Shown piece by piece: positions 8,361-15,280 of a DNA stretch of 64,000 nucleotides. The DNA is taken from contig NZ_BAABFN010000001.1 of the NCBI RefSeq assembly GCF_039541075.1, positions 310,001-374,000 of the forward strand, given 5' to 3'. Source of the DNA: Compostibacter hankyongensis. GTDB lineage: Bacteria; Bacteroidota; Bacteroidia; Chitinophagales; Chitinophagaceae. Each line of letters opens with the position of its first letter. Position 1 is the first letter of the stretch. The notes under the pieces are model-generated. The model saw only the letters and a list, made by a program, of their open reading frames with translations. It was not told where the DNA came from and did no database searches. Both the position numbers and the translations under genes were made by a program.

Positions 8361-9578
8361 ATGCTGCAAAAAGTACTTTTCCGCTTTTGCTGTATTTATT
8401 TTGGGCTGTATTTCCTCCCCCTGCCCCTGGGCTTTCTATGGGACCCGGCCGTGCATTGGACGGGCAGACATATTCTTCACCTGGGCAGTGCCATTACGGT
8501 AAAGCCAAACGGCAGCGGAGATACCACCTATAACTACGTGCAGGTGCTGGTAATGGTGCTGGTCTCCCTGGCCGGATGTCTGGTCTGGAGCCTGGCGGAT
8601 CATAAACGAGCCAGCTACCGCAGGCTGAAGTACTGGCTGATGGTCTACCTGCGTTACAGCCTGGCTATCGCCCTGATGAGCTACGGTTTTTACAAGATAT
8701 TCAAGAGCCAATTTCCCTTTCCCTCGCTGATCCGCCTGCTGGAACCTTACGGGCAATCTTCTCCCATGGGGCTGGCGTGGACCTTTATGGGATATTCCAC
8801 AGCATTCAACTTCTTTACGGGCTTTTTTGAAGCGCTGGGCGGCTTTCTGTTGTTTTTTCGTCGGACTACCCTGCTGGGCGCCTGCATCGCAGTGGGTGTC
8901 ATGGGCAATGTGGTCATGATGAATTTCTGTTATGACATTCCGGTGAAACTGTATTCCAGCAACCTGCTGTTGGCTGCAATTTTTATCCTGCTGCAGGACT
9001 TTCCGCGGTTGACCCGCCTTTTTATCCTCAACCGCACCGCGCCGCCCGCAGATATCCGGCCTGTCTTTACCCGTTCCTGGAGCCGCTGGACGAGGATCGT
9101 CCTGAAGGGGTTGCTGATCCTCTTATTCCTGTACAGGAATATCTCCGGCGGCTGGCAAGGTCTGCAGCAATACGGAGACAACAGACAGCGTCCTCCTTTG
9201 TACGGCATCTACGAGGTGGAGACCTTTGTCCGGGGCAGGGATACCCTGCCTCCGCTGTTGACGGATACCCTGCGATGGAGACGGCTCATCATTGACTATC
9301 CGGGCTATGCCACCGTGCAGAGGATGGATGAGCGCGGGTCTGTCTACTATGGCTTTCGGCCGGATACCCTGCAGAAAACGGTCCTTCTCTTTTCCAATCC
9401 GGATACGGCAACGAAATACCGGTTCCGTTACGAATGTCCGGACAGCGCCCGCCTGGTGCTCCGCGGGAAGCTGCGGGAGGATAGTCTGGAAATCATGATG
9501 CGGCGAAAAAAACCGGACGAATTCCTGCTGGTAAACCGCGGCTTTCACTGGATCAACGAGTATCCGTTTAACCGGTAA
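8361..9578 (+). CDS. DoxX-like integral membrane protein with C-terminal extension
   Basis: A 405-residue membrane protein. The first roughly 245 residues hold about six to seven hydrophobic segments and DoxX-like features (YLRYSLAIALMSYGFYKIFKSQ; FNFFTGFFEALGGFLLFFRRTTLLGA). The last 145 residues are soluble and beta-rich, ending WINEYPFNR, and probably face the periplasm. This two-part architecture recurs in Bacteroidota, but its function is not known to me. The gene stands alone between divergent and unrelated neighbours. Confidence 0.65.
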   Translation: MLQKVLFRFCCIYFGLYFLPLPLGFLWDPAVHWTGRHILHLGSAITVKPNGSGDTTYNYVQVLVMVLVSLAGCLVWSLADHKRASYRRLKYWLMVYLRYSLAIALMSYGFYKIFKSQFPFPSLIRLLEPYGQSSPMGLAWTFMGYSTAFNFFTGFFEALGGFLLFFRRTTLLGACIAVGVMGNVVMMNFCYDIPVKLYSSNLLLAAIFILLQDFPRLTRLFILNRTAPPADIRPVFTRSWSRWTRIVLKGLLILLFLYRNISGGWQGLQQYGDNRQRPPLYGIYEVETFVRGRDTLPPLLTDTLRWRRLIIDYPGYATVQRMDERGSVYYGFRPDTLQKTVLLFSNPDTATKYRFRYECPDSARLVLRGKLREDSLEIMMRRKKPDEFLLVNRGFHWINEYPFNR

Positions 9579-9676
9579 CCCGGCTTGCAGGTGCTGTGGG
9601 TGAGTAAAAAATGCTTAAGCCCGCAGCTGCAGCCCGGCAAAGCGGCCTGAGAGAAAAGGTATTGAGAAATTAGTTG

Positions 9677-9699
9677 TAAATTTGGAAACTCGAGTCAAA
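9677..9699 (+). promoter_or_regulatory. Promoter and candidate autoregulatory operator of the toxin-antitoxin pair
   Basis: TAAATTTG at 9677-9684 is a -7 element 58 bases before the antitoxin ATG. Overlapping its end is an imperfect dyad built from TTTG...ACTCGAGT...CAAA, centred on the perfect palindrome ACTCGAGT at 9688-9695. An operator overlapping the promoter is what autoregulated toxin-antitoxin operons use. The assignment as operator is an inference. Confidence 0.35.
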
Positions 9700-9742
9700 T
9701 TATTCCGAGATAAGGGTCGAGGTTACTGAAAAATAAGTAGCT

Positions 9743-9958
9743 ATGCAGGCAACTATTGATATAAATGATATTCTGTCAAAAGTAAAGCAACTTAATGAAG
9801 AAGAGCAGCTAACGCTTTTGGAGAAGATTGCTTTATTGATCCGGAAAACGGCCGTAAAAAACAAAAAAGTAGGGCTTTCGGCTATTTCCGGGGTGGGGGG
9901 AGCAGTGTGGAACGATATAAATATCGATAAATATGTAGACGAAGAAAGGCAATGGTGA
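9743..9958 (+). CDS. Putative antitoxin of a VapBC-like pair
   Basis: A 71-residue protein. Its helical N-terminal part (DINDILSKVKQLNEEEQLTLLEKIALLIRK) resembles the dimerising region of small antitoxins encoded next to PIN toxins, and the C-terminus (NDINIDKYVDEERQW) is the kind of short tail that occupies the toxin active site. It overlaps the downstream PIN-domain reading frame by 7 bases, as expected for translational coupling. There is no AbrB or ribbon-helix-helix signature that I can recognise, so the call rests mainly on position. Confidence 0.6.
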   Translation: MQATIDINDILSKVKQLNEEEQLTLLEKIALLIRKTAVKNKKVGLSAISGVGGAVWNDINIDKYVDEERQW

Positions 9959-10388
9959 TCGCTGATTTTCGTTCAAAGCAGGTATTTTTGGATACAGCGC
10001 CGCTGATCTATTTTATCGAAGGACATTCTGTCTATCAACTTCAACTACAGCAGCTCTTTTCCTCTAACGACAAAGGTAATTTTGCATTTATAACTTCTTC
10101 CCTGACCTTGTTGGAAGTTCTGGTAAAACCATTGAGAGAAGGACAAACTCAGCTTGTTCAGCAATATAAGGAGATTTGCTGAATGCTGCGGGAATTGAAA
10201 TTTATGAAATCGGAAATCCAATTGCGGAAAAAGCTGCTGCATTAAGGGCCAGATACAATCTTCGGACACCTGATGCACTTCAGCTGGCGACCGCCATAGA
10301 ATACAAAGCTGATTACTTTTTGACGAATGATGTAAGACTGACCGCTGTCCGGGAAATACAAAGCATTACACTGAACGACCTGGAATAA
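9952..10388 (+). pseudogene. PIN-domain ribonuclease toxin, split by a -1 frameshift
   Basis: A VapC-like PIN nuclease of about 145 residues read in two frames. The first (9952-10182) carries the start FLDTAPLIYFIEGH with acidic D14 and E55 (TLLEVLVKPL); the second (to 10388) carries RTPDALQLATA and FLTNDVRL, giving the remaining two PIN acidic residues. Adding one T in the run at 10172-10174 (GAGATTTGC) joins them as YKEILLNAAG. All four metal-binding acids survive, so decay is recent, or this is a sequencing error or slippage. The upstream partner is the putative antitoxin, overlapped by 7 bases. Confidence 0.8.
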
Positions 10389-10513
10389 TCAGGAGTTATC
10401 TTCCTGCGGCGACATTAGATGCCAGAAGGCACAATCCTACTTTCCGCTTCGATTTCCGGGCAGCTTCCCGTATTTTTACAAAAAATTCCACGTACCCAAT
10501 ACGAGTATATTTC

Positions 10514-12835
10514 ATGGACTATCTGGCAGGATTGAATGAGCCGCAGCGCGAAGCGGTATTGCATATGGACGGCCCCCTGATGATCGTCGCCGGCGCCGGT
10601 TCTGGGAAAACCAAGGTACTGACCACCCGGATCGCCCACCTGCTGCACAGCGGTGTGGACGCCTTTAACATACTGGCCCTCACCTTTACCAACAAGGCTG
10701 CCCGTGAAATGAAGGAGCGGGTGGAGCATATGCTGGGCAGCACCGAAGCGCGTAACCTGTATATCGGCACCTTCCATTCCGTGTTTGCCCGGATATTGCG
10801 TGCAGAGGCGCACCGGCTGGGATTCCCCAACAATTTTACCATCTACGATACGGACGATGCCAAAAGCGTGCTGAAAACGATCATCAACGAGCAGAATCTC
10901 GATGATAAGCATTATAAGCCCGGGCAGGTGCTGAACCGCATATCGGCGGCAAAGAACAGCCTGGTGAGCCCCCAGGAATATGAGCACGATTATTATATCC
11001 AGCAGGAAGACACGCGGAGCAACCGCCCCATGATGGGCAAGCTGTACGACCTCTATGTAAAGCGCTGCTTTAAAAACGGGGCCATGGACTTCGACGACCT
11101 GCTGTTCAAGATGCATGAGCTGCTCACCCGGTTTCCCGAAGCGCTGCACAAATACCAGCATAAGTTCAAATACATCCTCATCGACGAATATCAGGATACC
11201 AACCCCGCCCAATATGCCGTGATCAAGCTGCTCGGCGCGGTCTATGAGAATATCTGCGTGGTGGGCGACGATGCCCAGAGCATATACTCGTTCCGCGGGG
11301 CCACGATCCAGAACATCCTGCAGTTTGAAAACGATTATGAAGATGTGAAGGTGGTAAAGCTGGAACAGAATTACCGCAGCACGAAGTCCATCCTGAACGC
11401 GGCCAACAAGATCATCGGCAATAACAAATCCCAGATCGAAAAAATACTGTGGACGGATAATGCCGACGGGGAGAAGATCCGCGTGGTCCGCACCATGACG
11501 GATAACGAAGAAGGAAAATTCGTCGCGGACGCCATCGCCGAGCAAAAGCTGCGCAACCACTACAGCAACAAGGATTTTGCCATCCTGTACCGGACCAACG
11601 CCCAGAGCCGCAGCTTTGAGGAAAGCCTGCGCCGTATGAACATCCCCTACCGGATCTACGGCGGTCTCTCCTTCTACCAGCGCAAGGAGATCAAGGATTA
11701 TCTGGCCTATCTGCGGGTTATTGTCAACCCCCGCGACGAGGAAGGGGTTCGCCGCATCATCAACTATCCCGCGCGGGGCATCGGAAAAACCACCGTGGAC
11801 AAAGTAACGCTGCTGGCCGGCGAGCAGGACATCACCTTCTGGGAAGTGCTGGAAAGGGCCGGCGAGTATGGTTTCCGGGCGGGAGCGCTGGAGGCCATCG
11901 AGGGCTTTGTGACCATGATCAAAAGTCTCCGCGTGCTGGCGGAAAAGCACAATGCGTATGAAGTGGCGGTACAGGTGGGCAAGTCCACCAACATGGTCCG
12001 GGAGCTGTTTAACGACAAAAGCACCGAGGGGGTGGCGCGGTACGAAAATATCCAGGAGCTGCTGAACTCCATCAAGGAGTTTACCGAAACGCCTACGGAA
12101 GACGGGGAGCTGATAGAACGCGGTCTCGGGGCTTATCTGCAGCAGATATCCCTGCTTACGGATGCCGATCAGGGCGGCGACGACGTTGACGTGGTAAGAC
12201 TGATGACCATCCATGCAGCCAAGGGGCTCGAATTTCCCTGTGTTTTTTCGGTGGGGCTGGAAGAGGGCCTCTTCCCCAATGCCATGGCGGTGAATACCCG
12301 CGAAGAGCTGGAAGAGGAGCGTCGCCTGTTTTACGTGGTGGTTACGCGGGCCAAGTCGAAGCTGTGGCTGACCTATGCCAATAGCCGCTATCGTTTCGGC
12401 AGCCTGATGCAGAACGAGCCCAGCCGTTTTTTACAGGAAATTCCCGAGGAGCACCTGGACCACAGCTTTGCGGGAGGCGGCATGCGCAACGTGCCGCGGG
12501 GCGGCAGCCTGTGGAAAGAAAGTGCTTATGAGCGGATGCACCGGCAGCCGGGTGGCGGCGCTGCAGCCGGAAGTACGGCCCGGCCGGCCCCGAAGACCGG
12601 GGGCAGCAGCAAGGTAGTGGCTCATGTGCCCACGCCGGATTTCGCGCCGGATGATCCGGCTGTCTTTGAGGCGGGCGTGGAAGTGGAGCACCTCAAGTTT
12701 GGTTTCGGCAAAGTGCTGCGTATGGAAGGCAATCCCAACAACCGTATTGCCACCATCTTCTTTCCCCAGGGCGGCGGTGAGAAAAAGATCATGCTTAACT
12801 ACGCCAAGCTGCGTATGGTACGTAAGGAAGAATAG
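10514..12835 (+). CDS. UvrD/PcrA-type superfamily 1 DNA helicase
   Basis: A 773-residue ATP-dependent 3'-5' helicase for nucleotide excision repair, mismatch repair or removal of RecA filaments. Walker A GAGSGKT is at residues 27-33, the Walker B region DEYQDTN near 224, QNYRSTKSIL near 290, and the helicase IV-VI motifs VVRLMTIHAAKGLEF and RRLFYVVVTRAKS near 565-620. The C-terminus carries a PcrA/UvrD-type Tudor-like segment (VEHLKFGFGKVLRMEGN). The recX gene starts 2 bases after the stop, so the pair form a DNA repair operon. Confidence 0.95.
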   Translation: MDYLAGLNEPQREAVLHMDGPLMIVAGAGSGKTKVLTTRIAHLLHSGVDAFNILALTFTNKAAREMKERVEHMLGSTEARNLYIGTFHSVFARILRAEAHRLGFPNNFTIYDTDDAKSVLKTIINEQNLDDKHYKPGQVLNRISAAKNSLVSPQEYEHDYYIQQEDTRSNRPMMGKLYDLYVKRCFKNGAMDFDDLLFKMHELLTRFPEALHKYQHKFKYILIDEYQDTNPAQYAVIKLLGAVYENICVVGDDAQSIYSFRGATIQNILQFENDYEDVKVVKLEQNYRSTKSILNAANKIIGNNKSQIEKILWTDNADGEKIRVVRTMTDNEEGKFVADAIAEQKLRNHYSNKDFAILYRTNAQSRSFEESLRRMNIPYRIYGGLSFYQRKEIKDYLAYLRVIVNPRDEEGVRRIINYPARGIGKTTVDKVTLLAGEQDITFWEVLERAGEYGFRAGALEAIEGFVTMIKSLRVLAEKHNAYEVAVQVGKSTNMVRELFNDKSTEGVARYENIQELLNSIKEFTETPTEDGELIERGLGAYLQQISLLTDADQGGDDVDVVRLMTIHAAKGLEFPCVFSVGLEEGLFPNAMAVNTREELEEERRLFYVVVTRAKSKLWLTYANSRYRFGSLMQNEPSRFLQEIPEEHLDHSFAGGGMRNVPRGGSLWKESAYERMHRQPGGGAAAGSTARPAPKTGGSSKVVAHVPTPDFAPDDPAVFEAGVEVEHLKFGFGKVLRMEGNPNNRIATIFFPQGGGEKKIMLNYAKLRMVRKEE

Positions 12836-12837
12836 AC

Positions 12838-13314
12838 GTGTATCGTAAATCCCTGACACCGGAACAGGCCCTGCAAAAGATGCGGCAGTACTGCGCTTAC
12901 CAGGAGCGGGCGCATGCCGAGGCGCGGAACAGGCTGTATACGCTGGGCATGCGGAGCGCCGACGTGGAGGAGATACTCTCCCGCCTGATCACGGAAGGCT
13001 TTTTAAATGAGGAGCGGTATGCCAAAGCCTTCGCCGGGGGGAAATTCCGCATGAAGCAGTGGGGGCGCCGGAAGATCCGGGCAGCGCTGCAGCTCAAGCA
13101 GGTATCGCCCTACTGTATCCGCAAGGCCATGGAGGAGATACCGGAGGAAGACTATCGGAACACGCTGAAGCGGCTGGCCCTGCAGAAATACGCCGCCTTG
13201 AAGGGATGCCAGTATTTGGTAAGGCGGGCCCGGACGCAGCAATACCTCCTGCAGAAAGGGTATGAGCCAGATGATATCCGGCAGGTGATGGAGGAGATAT
13301 TAAAGTCGATTTGA
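12838..13314 (+). CDS. recX: Regulatory protein RecX
   Basis: A 158-residue, helix-rich protein that binds RecA and limits filament growth. It is built of RecX three-helix repeats, visible as LITEGFLNEERYAKAFAGGKFRMKQWGRRKIRAAL near residues 47-85 and ending LLQKGYEPDDIRQVMEEI. The start is GTG at 12838, two bases after the helicase stop, indicating coupled translation. The length is typical. Here it is paired with a UvrD-type helicase rather than with recA. Confidence 0.88.
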   Translation: MYRKSLTPEQALQKMRQYCAYQERAHAEARNRLYTLGMRSADVEEILSRLITEGFLNEERYAKAFAGGKFRMKQWGRRKIRAALQLKQVSPYCIRKAMEEIPEEDYRNTLKRLALQKYAALKGCQYLVRRARTQQYLLQKGYEPDDIRQVMEEILKSI

Positions 13315-13339
13315 TAATGTGCTGATCGGGTAAATCATT

Positions 13340-13367
13340 AAATGCCCTTCACCCTTTACCTTTCACC
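13340..13367 (-). repeat. Partial inverted copy of the intergenic repeat family
   Basis: Read on the minus strand, these 28 bases match 53662-53689 with four mismatches (both end in GGCATTT after repeats of the type GGTnAAAGG). The element fills most of the gap between recX and the omega-amidase gene. It carries only the left module of the repeat. Confidence 0.55.
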
Positions 13368-13381
13368 CTTCACCTAAAAAA

Positions 13382-14176
13382 ATGGACCTTACCCTGACCC
13401 TCATCCAGACCGACCTTTACTGGGAAGACAAAGCTGCGAACCTCGGCATGCTGCGGGAAAAGATCGCCGATCTGAAGGAGCGCACGCAGGTGATTGTGCT
13501 GCCTGAAATGTTCAGCACCGGTTTTAGCATGCAGCCGGAAAAGCTGGCCGAATCCATGGCCGGCCCTTCGCTGCAGTGGATGAAAGGGCTGGCCCGCGAA
13601 AAAAAGGTGATCCTCACCGGTAGCCTTATCGTGGAGGACCAGGGCGGTTATTACAACCGCATGCTGTGGGTGATGCCCGACGGACGGGTGGGGTATTACG
13701 ACAAGCGGCATCTTTTTGCCTATGCCGGAGAAGACCGGCAGTATACCGCCGGCAACCGCCGCCTTATCGTCCGGGTAAATGGCTGGAAGCTGCTGCTCCA
13801 GGTCTGCTACGACCTGCGCTTCCCCGTCTGGAGCCGGCAGACGGCCGGCCGGGAGAACGATGATCCTTCTTACGACATCTTGCTGTATCCGGCCAACTGG
13901 CCGGCTTCCCGGGCGGCTGCCTGGGATACCCTGCTGCGGGCCCGCGCCATCGAGAACCAGTGCTATGTGATCGGGGTGAACCGCGTCGGCACCGACGGGA
14001 ACGGCATCCGCTATCAGGGCGGCTCTTCCGTTGTGGGTCCCCTGGGGGAATTGCTTTACGGCAAGACGGACGATGAGGACTGCTTCACCATCACCCTTTC
14101 CTTTGAGGAGCTGGCCGGGGCCCGGGCACGGTATCCCTTTCTGAAGGATGCCGACCGCTTTGATATCCGGCTGTGA
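13382..14176 (+). CDS. Omega-amidase, nitrilase superfamily (YafV-like)
   Basis: A 264-residue carbon-nitrogen hydrolase. The Glu-Lys-Cys catalytic triad of the nitrilase superfamily is visible: E42 (LPEMF), K108 (YDKRHLF) and C142 (QVCYDLRFPVW). This arrangement and length fit the omega-amidase branch, which hydrolyses 2-oxoglutaramate or 2-oxosuccinamate formed by glutamine transaminases, a metabolite repair role. It converges on the PDZ-protein gene with 13 bases between stops. The exact substrate is inferred from the family. Confidence 0.87.
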   Translation: MDLTLTLIQTDLYWEDKAANLGMLREKIADLKERTQVIVLPEMFSTGFSMQPEKLAESMAGPSLQWMKGLAREKKVILTGSLIVEDQGGYYNRMLWVMPDGRVGYYDKRHLFAYAGEDRQYTAGNRRLIVRVNGWKLLLQVCYDLRFPVWSRQTAGRENDDPSYDILLYPANWPASRAAAWDTLLRARAIENQCYVIGVNRVGTDGNGIRYQGGSSVVGPLGELLYGKTDDEDCFTITLSFEELAGARARYPFLKDADRFDIRL

Positions 14177-14189
14177 TCATGCCTCTGTA

Positions 14190-15215
14190 TTACAGATCGA
14201 AGCTCTTCTTGGGGTGGTTTAGCTTTACGGAAAATGTCTGCGCCTTCCCGCCGCGGTCTACCGTAATATCGATCTTATCCTTATCCCGGTCCTCATGCAG
14301 GGCCTTCATGACCGCTTCCGCGCTGCTGACGGATTTATCCCCGAAACGTGTGATCACATCCCCGCGCTGAAAGCCCGCTTTTTCTGCCAGAGACCCGGGC
14401 AGTACGCTGGATATCTTGGCGCCCTGCGGCTTTTCAGCATCTTCAATACGCATGCCGAGCTGGGGTGTATCGTCGTTCATCCAGTTGAATGAGAACGGGT
14501 CGCCCTCCTCGTTCATCCGGGGCATCGGGTAAAAATGAAATTCTGGGTTCCGCGGGAGGGCTGGGCTGATTGACCAGGCTACCATCTCGTTTTCTCCGAG
14601 GGTGGCCGTGGCGGTATGTTTTGCTCCGTCGCGGGTATAAGAGAGGGTGATCTTGTCGCCGGGTTTGTGCCCGCCGATGGCTTTTACCAGGTCTTCGGGA
14701 CTTTGGATGGCCTGGTCGTCCACGCCGGTGATCAGGTCGCCTTCCTGCAGTCCGGCCGTGTCGGCGGCGCTACGCTCCTGTACTTTCTCCACGCGGGCGC
14801 CTTTGTCCGCTCCGTCAGGCGGCGAGGTGAACACGCCCAGGAGGGCTTTATTTGCATAGTGAGGCTGGCCGGGGAACCGGTCGGGGGACCTCCGGGGAAA
14901 TATGCTGAGCCCCTGTGGTCCGCCGTGTGGTACGGCTTCGCGGAAGCTAAAGCTGCGGCCGCCCCGGCTGCTGCCCTTGCGCTGGATGACGGTGACATCC
15001 CCGTTTTTGAGCTCGCCGGGCTTTTTGCCGTTGATCAGTACCGAGTCCCCGTCGATCTGTATCGTCATTTTAGGCGGAGCGTTCCCCTTGCGGCGGATGA
15101 TGATCTCCTGGTACTGATCCTGCCCTTTGGCGGTATCCTGCTGCGCCCAGGCCTGCCCGGCGGTAAGCCCGGTAACGGCAAGGACCAGCATCGGTAAATA
15201 TGATAGCTGCTTCAT
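14190..15215 (-). CDS. Secreted protein with two PDZ domains
   Basis: A 341-residue exported protein. A signal peptide (MKQLSYLPMLVLAVTGLTAGQAWAQ) is followed by a linker rich in Gly, Arg and Ser, then PDZ 1 at about residues 115-210 (SAADTAGLQEGDLITGVDD) and PDZ 2 at about 245-335 (GSLAEKAGFQRGDVITRFGD). No protease domain is attached, so it is probably a periplasmic scaffold or an accessory to an HtrA-like protease rather than an enzyme. It reads leftward from its own promoter. Confidence 0.82.
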   Translation of the reverse strand: MKQLSYLPMLVLAVTGLTAGQAWAQQDTAKGQDQYQEIIIRRKGNAPPKMTIQIDGDSVLINGKKPGELKNGDVTVIQRKGSSRGGRSFSFREAVPHGGPQGLSIFPRRSPDRFPGQPHYANKALLGVFTSPPDGADKGARVEKVQERSAADTAGLQEGDLITGVDDQAIQSPEDLVKAIGGHKPGDKITLSYTRDGAKHTATATLGENEMVAWSISPALPRNPEFHFYPMPRMNEEGDPFSFNWMNDDTPQLGMRIEDAEKPQGAKISSVLPGSLAEKAGFQRGDVITRFGDKSVSSAEAVMKALHEDRDKDKIDITVDRGGKAQTFSVKLNHPKKSFDL

Positions 15216-15238
15216 GGTTGTTGATTTGAAGTGATCAA

Positions 15239-15246
15239 CAAAATTA
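15239..15246 (-). promoter_or_regulatory. -7 promoter element for the PDZ protein gene
   Basis: Reads TAATTTTG on the minus strand, 23 bases before the ATG at 15215. Matches TAnnTTTG. Confidence 0.45.
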
Positions 15247-15280
15247 CGGTCCCGCCCCTATCTGCAGCACTAAGGGAATG

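Noticed and set aside
10415..12214. Leftward open frame of 599 codons opposite the UvrD-type helicase
   Set aside because: Antisense shadow; helicase motifs are intact on the plus strand.
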